From contig SCUK01000053.1 of assembly GCA_004297445.1 (NCBI GenBank), positions 1 to 39,669 of the forward strand: a stretch of DNA of 39,669 nucleotides, written 5' to 3'. A model generated the notes under the pieces. The model saw nothing but the letters and a program-made list of their open reading frames with translations. It was not told where the DNA came from and did no database searches. Origin of the DNA: Anaerolineae bacterium (GTDB lineage: Bacteria; Chloroflexota; Anaerolineae; Anaerolineales; UBA11579). This document shows positions 17,289 through 24,438 of this stretch, piece by piece (within the stretch, counting starts at the first letter, position 1; every line of letters starts with the position of its first letter). Made by a program: the position numbers and the translations under genes.

Positions 17289-18746
17289 ATGCCCGCAACC
17301 CCCGCCATCACCCTCCTCGGCCTCGGCCCCGGCGGCCCGGACCTTCTCACCCGCCGTGCCTGGCAGGTGCTCGAATCTGCCAGCGAAGTCTGGCTGCGCA
17401 CGGCACAGCATCCCGCTGTCGCCGGTCTTCCCGAAAATATTGCGGTGCAGTCCTTTGATTCCTACTATGAGGAAGAGGACGACTTTGTCGTTGTCTACGA
17501 GCGCATTGTTGCCGAAGTGCTGCGGCTCGCCGAACGGCCGGGCGGCGTGGTGTACGCCGTCCCCGGCCATCCTCTTGTGGCTGAAGCCACCGGCTCCGAG
17601 ATTCTGCGCCGCGCGCTGGAAAATGGCTTGACGGTGGAGGTCGTGGAGGGGCTGTCCTTCCTTGAGCCCACCTGGACCGCGCTGACCGCCGACCCCCTGC
17701 CGCACACCAGCATCGTGGACGCGCTGGACTTAATGACCGCCCACCATCCGCCCTTCCCGCCCAGCTACCCGGCGCTGATTGCCCAGGTGCATTCTAACTT
17801 TGTGGCCGGGGAAGTGAAAATCACCCTGATGGCGCTGTATCCGGATGAACACCCGGTGCGGCTGGTGCACGCCGCCGGAACGCCGCAACAGCTGGTGGAA
17901 GACCTGCCGCTGCACGCCATTGACCAGAGCGCGCACACCGGCCTGCTCACCAGCCTGTACCTGCCGCCGCTGGCTGCCAACACCGCCTTTGAAGATTTCC
18001 AGGAACTCATTGCGCACCTGCGCGCGCCGGAGGGCTGCCCGTGGGACCGCGAACAGGACCACCAGACCCTGCGCCCCAACCTGATGGAAGAAGCCTTTGA
18101 AGCCCTCGCCGCCATTGATGCCGATGACCCGGCCGCCCTGCGCGAAGAACTGGGCGACCTGCTGCTGCAAATTGTCCTGCACGCCCAGATTGCGGCCGAA
18201 TACGGCGAATTCAATATGAGCGATATCCTCCTCGGTATCCACACCAAGCTGGTGCGCCGCCACCCGCACGTTTTCGGCGATGCCGATATTAAGGACGCCG
18301 AGAAGGTAATTCAAAACTGGGAGAAGTTGAAAGAACAGGAACGCAAGGCAAATGGAGAAAAGGTCAAAGGCCTGCTGGACGGCATCCCGGTTGCCATGCC
18401 CGCCCTCGCCGTGGCCGATGCCTACCAGAAGCGCGCCGCCCGCGTCGGTTTTGAGTGGCCGGAGATTCGGGGCGTGTGGGACAAACTGGACGAAGAACTG
18501 GCCGAACTGAAAGCCGCGCAAACGCCGGAGCATGTGGCTGAAGAAATGGGCGATGTGCTGTTCGTGGTGGCCAACCTGGCGCGCTGGCTCAAGGTGGACC
18601 CGGAAACCGCCCTGCGCCAGACCAACGCCAAATTCAGCACCCGCTTTGCCGCCATTGAAGCCGAAGCCCGCCGCCAGAACCGCGAACTCTCCTCCATGTC
18701 GCTGGAAGAAATGGACGCCGTTTGGAACAAGGCCAAGGGGAGGTAG
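17289..18746 (+). CDS. mazG: Tetrapyrrole-methylase-like domain fused to MazG nucleotide pyrophosphohydrolase (YabN type)
   Basis: The product has 485 residues. Residues 1-225 resemble the SAM-dependent tetrapyrrole methylase fold (TLLGLGPGGPDLLTRRAWQVL and VVYAVPGHPLVAEAT). Residues 236-345 are a MazG domain with GCPWDREQDHQTLRPNLMEE and the metal-binding E267-E268-x2-E271 and E287-x2-D290. A second MazG repeat runs from about 395 to 470. MazG hydrolyses non-canonical or excess NTPs to NMPs. The same fusion is known as YabN in Bacillus; the role of the methylase part is unclear. AGGAGA (17278-17283) precedes the ATG, and TACAAT at 17259-17264 may be a -10. Confidence 0.93.
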   Translation: MPATPAITLLGLGPGGPDLLTRRAWQVLESASEVWLRTAQHPAVAGLPENIAVQSFDSYYEEEDDFVVVYERIVAEVLRLAERPGGVVYAVPGHPLVAEATGSEILRRALENGLTVEVVEGLSFLEPTWTALTADPLPHTSIVDALDLMTAHHPPFPPSYPALIAQVHSNFVAGEVKITLMALYPDEHPVRLVHAAGTPQQLVEDLPLHAIDQSAHTGLLTSLYLPPLAANTAFEDFQELIAHLRAPEGCPWDREQDHQTLRPNLMEEAFEALAAIDADDPAALREELGDLLLQIVLHAQIAAEYGEFNMSDILLGIHTKLVRRHPHVFGDADIKDAEKVIQNWEKLKEQERKANGEKVKGLLDGIPVAMPALAVADAYQKRAARVGFEWPEIRGVWDKLDEELAELKAAQTPEHVAEEMGDVLFVVANLARWLKVDPETALRQTNAKFSTRFAAIEAEARRQNRELSSMSLEEMDAVWNKAKGR

Positions 18747-18784
18747 CTATTTAGGCTCTGCTCAGGAATTGTGTGACAGACTTC

Positions 18785-18808
18785 GTAGGGGCGCAGCTGC
18801 GCCCCTAC
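18785..18808. repeat. Perfect 24-base palindrome, intergenic repeat
   Basis: The sequence from GTAGGGGCGCAG to CTGCGCCCCTAC is its own reverse complement over 24 bases with no loop. It lies between the convergent genes mazG and the 18887-19792 gene. Palindromes of this GTAGGGGCG type are, to my recollection, scattered through Chloroflexota and cyanobacterial genomes. No T run follows, so a normal terminator is not supported, though it may stop or stabilise both converging transcripts. Confidence 0.7.
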
Positions 18809-18828
18809 TACCGCACGATTGATGAATA

Positions 18829-18857
18829 GTAAGGGTCGAGCTAAGCTCGACCCTTAC
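18829..18857. repeat. Inverted repeat (13-pair stem), intergenic repeat
   Basis: GTAAGGGTCGAGC (18829-18841) and its exact complement (18845-18857) surround TAA. It stands 20 bases after the 18785 palindrome and resembles it in layout: GTARGGGYCG at each outer edge. The two are probably members of related dispersed repeat families. No T run follows. Confidence 0.7.
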
Positions 18858-18886
18858 ACCTTATAGCAAGCCAATTTGCCGCCACG

Positions 18887-19792
18887 CTACGCCGGGGCAA
18901 ACATCGTCCACGGCTCAAACAGGGTCATCTCCACGACTGCCAGCGCCGCCGCCGTGCTGATGCGCTGAAAATGCACCTCGCCGTGAATCTCGTACCACAA
19001 TAGGCCCGCGCCCTCCGGTCCCTGCAAGAACGCCACCCGGCTCTCCAGCACCTCGCCATCGGGTGCGGCCTTGCTCTCAACCCGCAGGTGCCCGGTGAGC
19101 GGGAACAGGTCTGCCGCCACGCCCGCCAGCGCCGGTTTCACATGCGTGCCATCGTCGGACAGCAGGCCGCGCTGTGCCAGCCCTGCGATGGCGTGGCCTA
19201 CCTCGCGCTTGCTGGGCGCGATCAGGTTAAGCATTTCTCGAGCGTAAGCTGCAAGGTTGGCCAGCGTCTCCATCGGCTGGCTGATGTGTACCGCCAGTAC
19301 TGCGGCATCCGGCAGGGTCTCCTGCCCGTCCCGCAATCCATCCAGCGCGGCCCATAGCACCAATGCCTCATTGAGGGTTACATCGCACTCCCAGGGTTGG
19401 GCGTCCTCGCTGCTGGGCGCAATGAGAGTCAGCATGTCCAGGAGCAGGTCGGGCAGGTCGGCCGGGGAAACCAGACTCAAACTCCCTTCGCGTTCGTCCA
19501 AACGGACGACAGGCAACTCCAGGGGGTCTTGCGGTTGGTAGATCACCGTATCCATCAACCGTTCTCCGGACAGCAGTGTGATGCGGGTGAGGAACGCCGG
19601 GTCGGCCAGCGTGGTAAGCGCCGGCCGTATCTCAGGCAAGAGGCCACCGGCAGATGATACAAGTTCCGGGTGGCTGAGGCGGCGGGTGCCAGGCGCCTTC
19701 TCCGCCTTCCAAAGCGAGAGTGGCCCTTTGGGGTTATCCAGCAGCGCGCCCGCAGCCAGCAGTTGATCCAGAGTAAGTTCAATAGCGTTCAT
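18887..19792 (-). CDS. Unidentified cytosolic protein, third gene of an unknown operon
   Basis: The product has 301 residues, acidic, rich in Leu and Ala, with no signal peptide or membrane segment. I do not recognise a family. The segment around residues 200-230 (EVGHAIAGLAQRGLLSDDG) looks like a winged-helix or similar small helical unit, and the C-terminal 50 residues (GLLWYEIHGEVHFQRIST) look like beta strands. GGGAGAGA is placed 4 bases before the ATG. It follows the 538-residue anchored protein by 14 bases and is surely co-transcribed. Function is not inferred. Confidence 0.85.
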   Translation of the reverse strand: MNAIELTLDQLLAAGALLDNPKGPLSLWKAEKAPGTRRLSHPELVSSAGGLLPEIRPALTTLADPAFLTRITLLSGERLMDTVIYQPQDPLELPVVRLDEREGSLSLVSPADLPDLLLDMLTLIAPSSEDAQPWECDVTLNEALVLWAALDGLRDGQETLPDAAVLAVHISQPMETLANLAAYAREMLNLIAPSKREVGHAIAGLAQRGLLSDDGTHVKPALAGVAADLFPLTGHLRVESKAAPDGEVLESRVAFLQGPEGAGLLWYEIHGEVHFQRISTAAALAVVEMTLFEPWTMFAPA

Positions 19793-19806
19793 GGTTCTCT
19801 CCCGAA

Positions 19807-21423
19807 TTACCTGCCGCCGAGGACGGTGTTGATTTTCCGGATGACATTCTTAGCCGGTTTGGTTTCCAGCGCCGCGTCTTTGCCGGCGTCTACCAGTAAC
19901 TCCGCGCCCTTGTCCACTGCGCTGTTTCCCATGGCGTCCACCACCCGCGGCGTGACTTCACGCGCGAGCGTGTTGGGACCCACGTTGAAGTAACGTACCG
20001 TGTCCTTGCCGCTGCCAAACTTCGGCTTGGGGACTTTGCTGAGGCCCTTATTGCGGCCGGCTTCATAAGCCTTACTGGCTGCAAATTTGGCGCTGCCTGC
20101 CACAAAGCCGTGGTCATATACATCATTGGCATATTGGATGGCATCCTTGACACGCCCATAGGTATATTTGACCGACTTTCCCACCGGGCCGGTGCATTCC
20201 GCCAAAGCATCCACGCCGATGTCGGCGGCGGTTTCCACCAACCCGGCCACACTGCTGTAGCGATCATTGCGTTCGGCGGTCTGCATGTGTTGCTGGTAAG
20301 ACTGCTGGTGGCGGTCCATTTCGGCGCGCACACTGTCCGTGTATTTCTGGCGGCTGGCCTGGACTTTCTGTTGGATGGCGGCCTTGCGCTGGTCGGCCTG
20401 GGCGTGCACCTGGGCCACCTGCCCGGCCACGATGTTGGATTTCAACTCAAATTTCTTCTCGGCTTCGGGCACATAGTCAAAACCTCCCGAGACCGGATTG
20501 TAGCGCCAGCCCTGATCCAGTTTGCCTTGCTCAAAGGCGGCCTGCTTTGGCGTTACCAGCTTGCCATCCACCGGCGAGGGCACCAGCGCCGGCTGGAGGG
20601 TTTTGCGCATCATGTTTGCGCCGCCCTGCACCACCGCTGTGCCCACCACTGCGCCGAGCACGGCCGCGCCCACTAGCGCAGCCTGTTCTTCCGTGCTCAG
20701 CGGCTCGATCACAGGCTCGTCTTCCGGGAGCGCCTCGCCGAATTCTTCAGCAGGAAATTCTTCTATCTCCGGCGCGACGTAAACGAAGGGTGTCGGCGTC
20801 GGCCCGCTGGGCGTGACGATGTCTGCCGGCGCGCCATACCCGTAATTGCGGATGGTTTGGATGAAGAACGCCATCACATCGTCAACATCTGGCATATTGT
20901 CGCCCTTTGTTTCGGTGCACGTTTCAGTAATGGACCAGCCATATACTTCATCCTCAAAGCCAGGAATGAGTTGAACATACGCAACTTGAATCTTTGTTTG
21001 AGGATAGTCTTCATAGGTATATAGAAACGAGTGTACTTCCAGGCCTGCCACCTGATACGTCTCCGCTGCAAGGAGCGTTACCATGTCATACGTAACTGCA
21101 TATTCTATCGAATTGGCACCCGCAAGGAAGAACATATACTGGGTGTGAGACTCATACCAGATTACATCGTTGGGGTCGCCGGTGGGGTAGGTTTCACAAG
21201 CCAGCGGGTCAGAGCCCGTCCAGGAATAGCCCGTTGTGCCAGAGTTTGGCGCAATTCCGAAATTACCGAATACCGATTGGATGATTTGCGGGTGCGAGCC
21301 AAAAAATACAGACCACGGGTCACTCCAATCCGCGTCGCCGCTTTGCGCGTGGGAAATGCCAGCCCTGGCTCCAACAACCAGGAGGATTAAGGCCACAGAA
21401 AGGACGCTGAAGAACCGTTTCAT
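19807..21423 (-). CDS. Secreted, membrane-anchored protein with extracellular and cytosolic domains, unknown function
   Basis: The product has 538 residues. The ATG at 21423 is chosen because GGAGGAGG precedes it and it gives a clear signal peptide (MKRFFSVLSVALILLVVGA, probable cleavage near residue 26). Residues 27-200 form an outside domain with Trp, Tyr and two Cys; 205-245 is a Pro- and Glu-rich linker; 249-271 is a Gly-zipper-like membrane helix followed by MMRK, so the rest is likely cytosolic. Residues 330-390 are a Gln-rich coiled coil (AQADQRKAAIQQKVQASRQK), then helices rich in Ala and Gly. The ATG overlaps the previous stop by 4 bases. I do not recognise the family. Confidence 0.85.
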   Translation of the reverse strand: MKRFFSVLSVALILLVVGARAGISHAQSGDADWSDPWSVFFGSHPQIIQSVFGNFGIAPNSGTTGYSWTGSDPLACETYPTGDPNDVIWYESHTQYMFFLAGANSIEYAVTYDMVTLLAAETYQVAGLEVHSFLYTYEDYPQTKIQVAYVQLIPGFEDEVYGWSITETCTETKGDNMPDVDDVMAFFIQTIRNYGYGAPADIVTPSGPTPTPFVYVAPEIEEFPAEEFGEALPEDEPVIEPLSTEEQAALVGAAVLGAVVGTAVVQGGANMMRKTLQPALVPSPVDGKLVTPKQAAFEQGKLDQGWRYNPVSGGFDYVPEAEKKFELKSNIVAGQVAQVHAQADQRKAAIQQKVQASRQKYTDSVRAEMDRHQQSYQQHMQTAERNDRYSSVAGLVETAADIGVDALAECTGPVGKSVKYTYGRVKDAIQYANDVYDHGFVAGSAKFAASKAYEAGRNKGLSKVPKPKFGSGKDTVRYFNVGPNTLAREVTPRVVDAMGNSAVDKGAELLVDAGKDAALETKPAKNVIRKINTVLGGR

Positions 21424-21710
21424 GCCGCCCTCCTCCCGCGCAGCAGTTCCACCACGCCGCCCAGCCCGCCCGAAATGACCGCACCGAGGAAGAATGACAC
21501 CGCCACCCAGAAGCCGCCCCACCACGCGCCGCTGGTGGGCGTGTTCAACGTCTCGAACAGGTCAATGACATAGGGGGTGAGGATGGGGTACAGGTACAGC
21601 AGGGCAAATGCCGCCATGCCGCTGGTAACGGCATTGAAGGCGTAGCCGGCCAGCCGCTTGAACACGGTCATCAGGCAAGAGGGGCGCGGGCGGGTTCTTG
21701 GGATAGTCAA
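21420..21710 (-). CDS. Small two-helix membrane protein, first gene of an unknown operon
   Basis: Two hydrophobic segments are visible: around YAFNAVTSGMAAFALLYLYPIL and WGGFWVAVSFFLGAVISGGLGG, followed by a basic tail RGRRAA. The start is uncertain. A TTG at 21710 has GGAGG five bases before it. ATG codons at 21728 and 21671 have no ribosome binding site. The stop overlaps the start of the 538-residue protein as ATGA, which points to coupled translation and a shared membrane role. The product has 96 residues with the TTG start. The family is not recognised. Confidence 0.72.
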   Translation of the reverse strand: MTIPRTRPRPSCLMTVFKRLAGYAFNAVTSGMAAFALLYLYPILTPYVIDLFETLNTPTSGAWWGGFWVAVSFFLGAVISGGLGGVVELLRGRRAA

Positions 21711-21755
21711 GGAAACCTCCACAGCCATGCAAGTGAAAGGGGTTACCTTGATTAT

Positions 21756-21767
21756 GCGGCGCGCCGC
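21756..21767. promoter_or_regulatory. 12-base palindrome beside a -10-like element
   Basis: GCGGCGCGCCGC is a perfect palindrome. On the minus strand CATAAT follows it directly (21756-21751), as a possible -10 for the three-gene unknown operon. The -35 is poor. An operator or a chance GC-rich palindrome are both possible. Confidence 0.3.
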
Positions 21768-21778
21768 AAGGAATTACG

Positions 21779-21815
21779 AGGACACCTGTCCCCCGCCCCC
21801 CGTGACAGGTGTCCT
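21779..21815. repeat. Inverted repeat between DUF1684 gene and unknown operon
   Basis: AGGACACCTGTC (21779-21790) pairs perfectly with GACAGGTGTCCT (21804-21815) around a 13-base C-rich loop. It follows the DUF1684 stop by 22 bases on the minus strand, so it may end that transcript. No T run follows. The GGACACCTGTC core looks like a dispersed repeat. Confidence 0.65.
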
Positions 21816-21836
21816 AAGCATGAATGTAGAGTGGAA

Positions 21837-22670
21837 TCAGGTTTTTGCGGTTGGGAGGTACTTCTCGCCCGCCTCCACCGCCACGCCCAGCACATTGCCG
21901 GGCGGCGGCAGCGGGCAGGTGGCGAACTCGGTGAAGGCGCAAGGCGGCGAATAGGCCTTGTTGAAGTCAATGATGACTGAATCAGCTTCGGCCACTTCGG
22001 TGGTCAGGTAGCGCACGGCAGGGTAGGTGGTCTTTCCGGCGGTGGCGTCGCGGAACATGATGTAATACGCTCCAGTTTCCAGTTTCTCGGCATCCAGGCG
22101 GTAGGTCCGGCCGTCCACCTCAAACGCCAGCGCCGCGTGCATGTGGCCTTCATTATCGTTGCCCAGCATATCCGGAATCGTCACTGGTTTGGGCGGGTCA
22201 TACGGCTCGATGCGCGCCGTCACCCGCCAGTTGGAGTCCGGCTCGTACCATACCCGCCCACCGAAGTTCAGCCGGTTAGGGTGCTGGCTGTCCCACAGGC
22301 GGATGGCGAGTTGCCCGCCGCGCTCTATCAGCACCATCCGCAGGGAGGCCAGATAGAGGAAGTTCGGCTTGCCGCTCACGTCCGGCTGCAATACGGCGCC
22401 GTCGGGGGCGGGTTCGTCATCCAACCGCGCGTCAATATTTGGCATGAGGCCCAGCGTGACGGTTTTGCCTTCCACCAGGAACACGCCGGCCTGGGCTGGC
22501 GCGCTGCCTTTGGGCAGCACGATGTCATTGCCGGGCGCGCTGCCGAAGCGGTTCTCGCCCTCTTTCAGCCAGAACAGGCCGGCCAGCGAAAGCCACGAGT
22601 ACTCGGCGCGCAGGTTCGTGTCCATGCGCTCGCGCCAGGCGAGCAGAGAATGAGTGTAGTCTTCGCTCAT
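21837..22670 (-). CDS. DUF1684 family protein
   Basis: The product has 277 residues. The family core is clear: SWLSLAGLFWLKEGENRFGS near the start and DFNKAYSPPCAFTEFATCPLPPP near the end. DUF1684 proteins are small soluble beta-rich proteins of unknown activity. The ATG at 22670 is seven bases past the previous stop. An upstream ATG at 22724 would lie inside the solute-binding gene. No strong ribosome binding site is visible, so translation may depend on coupling. It is the last gene of the tryptophanase operon. Confidence 0.9.
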   Translation of the reverse strand: MSEDYTHSLLAWRERMDTNLRAEYSWLSLAGLFWLKEGENRFGSAPGNDIVLPKGSAPAQAGVFLVEGKTVTLGLMPNIDARLDDEPAPDGAVLQPDVSGKPNFLYLASLRMVLIERGGQLAIRLWDSQHPNRLNFGGRVWYEPDSNWRVTARIEPYDPPKPVTIPDMLGNDNEGHMHAALAFEVDGRTYRLDAEKLETGAYYIMFRDATAGKTTYPAVRYLTTEVAEADSVIIDFNKAYSPPCAFTEFATCPLPPPGNVLGVAVEAGEKYLPTAKT

Positions 22671-22677
22671 GGGAGAT

Positions 22678-24012
22678 TCAGCGGGGAGGTAGTTGCCAGA
22701 ACATTGGTGGGGGCCAATTGCCATTCAGCTCGCGTTGCGTGATTTGGAAGACGGCCAACGCTTCAAAAGAGGCACAGTCGCCTTCGGGTCCGCAGGTGAG
22801 CAGACCGGTGACGCCCGGGAAATCCACTACACTGTGGAAGGCATCCCGCAGAGCCTGGCGACCTATACTCAGGCTGCCATCCGAAGACGCCACCGCTACC
22901 TGTTCAATGGCGTTCAGGATCAGATTTGTGCAATCAAATGCGTGTGCATGAAACCCGGATGGCGGGACTCCTCCGATATGCAACTTCCAGAGGTCAAGGA
23001 AAGCTTCGTAGGCGGGTCCGCTGACATACGGGCCGGTAACAAATACACCGACCACGTTGGGACCGCTGTTTTCAGGGAACGTGTCCGCCAACAAGCCATC
23101 TGCCGACATCAGCACTGTTTCGTTCAGTTCCTCAAACGCTGCGGCCTGTGCGATGATGTAATCGCCTTCAGGCTCAAAGATTGGGAAGTAGATGGCATCA
23201 ACCCCCTGTGCGGCAAGAGTTCCCAACAACACGCGGTAGTCCGTGTTTCCCACGCCGATAAAGCCATTGGCAATGACGTCGCCACCCAACTGCTCAAACG
23301 CCTCCTCAAACGCTTCCACAAGCCCGTTGGAGAATGGGGAGTTGTCGGTGATGGTGGCAGCGCGACGAACCCCAAATTCGCGGGACAGAAATTCCGCAGC
23401 CAATCTGCCTTGCATGAGGTCATTATGGGAAACCCGGAAATACCCCGGAAGCCAGATCTCCGGACTGGTGAGGCCGGGGTTGGTATTTGAAGGAGAGCAC
23501 ATTAGCAGACCGGCTTCACTGATGGCCGGCATGGCGGCAAATGCCTCGCTGGAGCAGCTCGTTCCAACGATTGCGACCAGCGAAGGCTCCTGGAGTATCT
23601 GTTGCGCGGCCAGCTCTCCGCCGTCTGCCGAGCACTTAGTATCGGCTGTAACAATGTCGATCCCGTGGCCCAAGATCTCCGGCCGTTCCGCTAGAGCCAC
23701 CTGAATGGCTCCCAATGAATCTTCGCCCAGCAGGCTTGCTCTCCCGGACAAAGCCAGCATTGCCCCAAGATTTATCCGTTCGCCTGGCCCAACCTCGACA
23801 CATCCCAACGGATCATCGCACTCAAGCGGTTCCGGCGTGGGGGTTGGGAGTGGCGTCGCGGATGGGACTGGCGTGGCGCTAGGAGTTGGAGTGCTGGTGG
23901 CCACCAACTGCCCCAGAGGATTTGCCAGCGTGGAACATGCCAGCAGAGCCAGGAAACTCCCGACAAGACCGACAGCCGGGTTATGTCTGCGGTGGTTTAG
24001 ATTTGAGCGCAT
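22678..24012 (-). CDS. Branched-chain amino acid-type ABC solute-binding lipoprotein, orphan
   Basis: The product has 444 residues. The signal peptide ends in a lipobox (LLAC, Cys26), followed by a Thr/Pro linker (about residues 38-62) and a type I periplasmic-binding fold: INLGAMLALSGRASLLGEDSLGAIQVAL, then AIVGTSCSSEAFAAMPAISEAG and NTDYRVLLGTLAAQGVDAIYFP. Such proteins (LivJ/AmiC-like) bind amino acids, amides or similar ligands. No permease or ATPase gene is near, so it may serve distant transporters or act as a sensor. It lies in the operon of a tryptophanase-like lyase, which suggests an aromatic amino acid ligand; that is an inference. Confidence 0.9.
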   Translation of the reverse strand: MRSNLNHRRHNPAVGLVGSFLALLACSTLANPLGQLVATSTPTPSATPVPSATPLPTPTPEPLECDDPLGCVEVGPGERINLGAMLALSGRASLLGEDSLGAIQVALAERPEILGHGIDIVTADTKCSADGGELAAQQILQEPSLVAIVGTSCSSEAFAAMPAISEAGLLMCSPSNTNPGLTSPEIWLPGYFRVSHNDLMQGRLAAEFLSREFGVRRAATITDNSPFSNGLVEAFEEAFEQLGGDVIANGFIGVGNTDYRVLLGTLAAQGVDAIYFPIFEPEGDYIIAQAAAFEELNETVLMSADGLLADTFPENSGPNVVGVFVTGPYVSGPAYEAFLDLWKLHIGGVPPSGFHAHAFDCTNLILNAIEQVAVASSDGSLSIGRQALRDAFHSVVDFPGVTGLLTCGPEGDCASFEALAVFQITQRELNGNWPPPMFWQLPPR

Positions 24013-24064
24013 ATTCAGTTTCCTTCCCTGCTTGAAGACTTGGTTGAAGTCTCCGATTCCCGAT

Positions 24065-24421
24065 TCACTTTAGAGAATCGCGAATGTTGTCGCGCCAGTC
24101 AAACGAGGCGCCGAACACGACGCCCAGCATGATGAGGATAATCATCGCCAGGATGCCGAACAACCCTGCCCGGCCGGCGGGCAGGAACGCGCCCAGCACC
24201 AGCAGGACAATCAGCCCCAGCCCGGCCCCAACGACCCCGCCCCAGAAGGCTTTGGGCAGGCCCCTGGCCGAATCTTTCCAGAAGTTCTGTTTGCGGCGTA
24301 CATCCCCGGCCTTCCGGGCGATTTGCCCCTGCACCTTGCGCTCGTAGACGTTGGGGTCACGTGCGCTCAGCTGGCGGTCCCGCAGTTTCTTCAGTCGTTC
24401 TACTTCTTTCTGGTCAGACAT
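24065..24421 (-). CDS. Small two-helix membrane protein in tryptophanase operon
   Basis: The product has 118 residues. Residues 1-55 are charged and helical (MSDQKEVERLKKLRDRQLSA). Two hydrophobic helices follow (GGVVGAGLGLIVLLVLGAFL and LFGILAMIILIMLGVVFG), then a short charged tail. GGGAGATGAAAGG precedes the ATG. The gene is 17 bases after the lyase stop and 52 bases before the solute-binding protein. The family is not recognised. Confidence 0.82.
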   Translation of the reverse strand: MSDQKEVERLKKLRDRQLSARDPNVYERKVQGQIARKAGDVRRKQNFWKDSARGLPKAFWGGVVGAGLGLIVLLVLGAFLPAGRAGLFGILAMIILIMLGVVFGASFDWRDNIRDSLK

Positions 24422-24438
24422 CCTTTCATCTCCCTTCG

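Noticed and set aside
16431..17705. 424-codon minus-strand open frame opposite rplM, rpsI and mazG
   Set aside because: It crosses the strong terminator at 17207-17241 and overlaps three real genes; no protein motif is seen.
17289..18746. Methylase-MazG fusion as a new architecture
   Set aside because: The same fusion is already known as YabN in Bacillus and many other bacteria, so it is described as a feature only.
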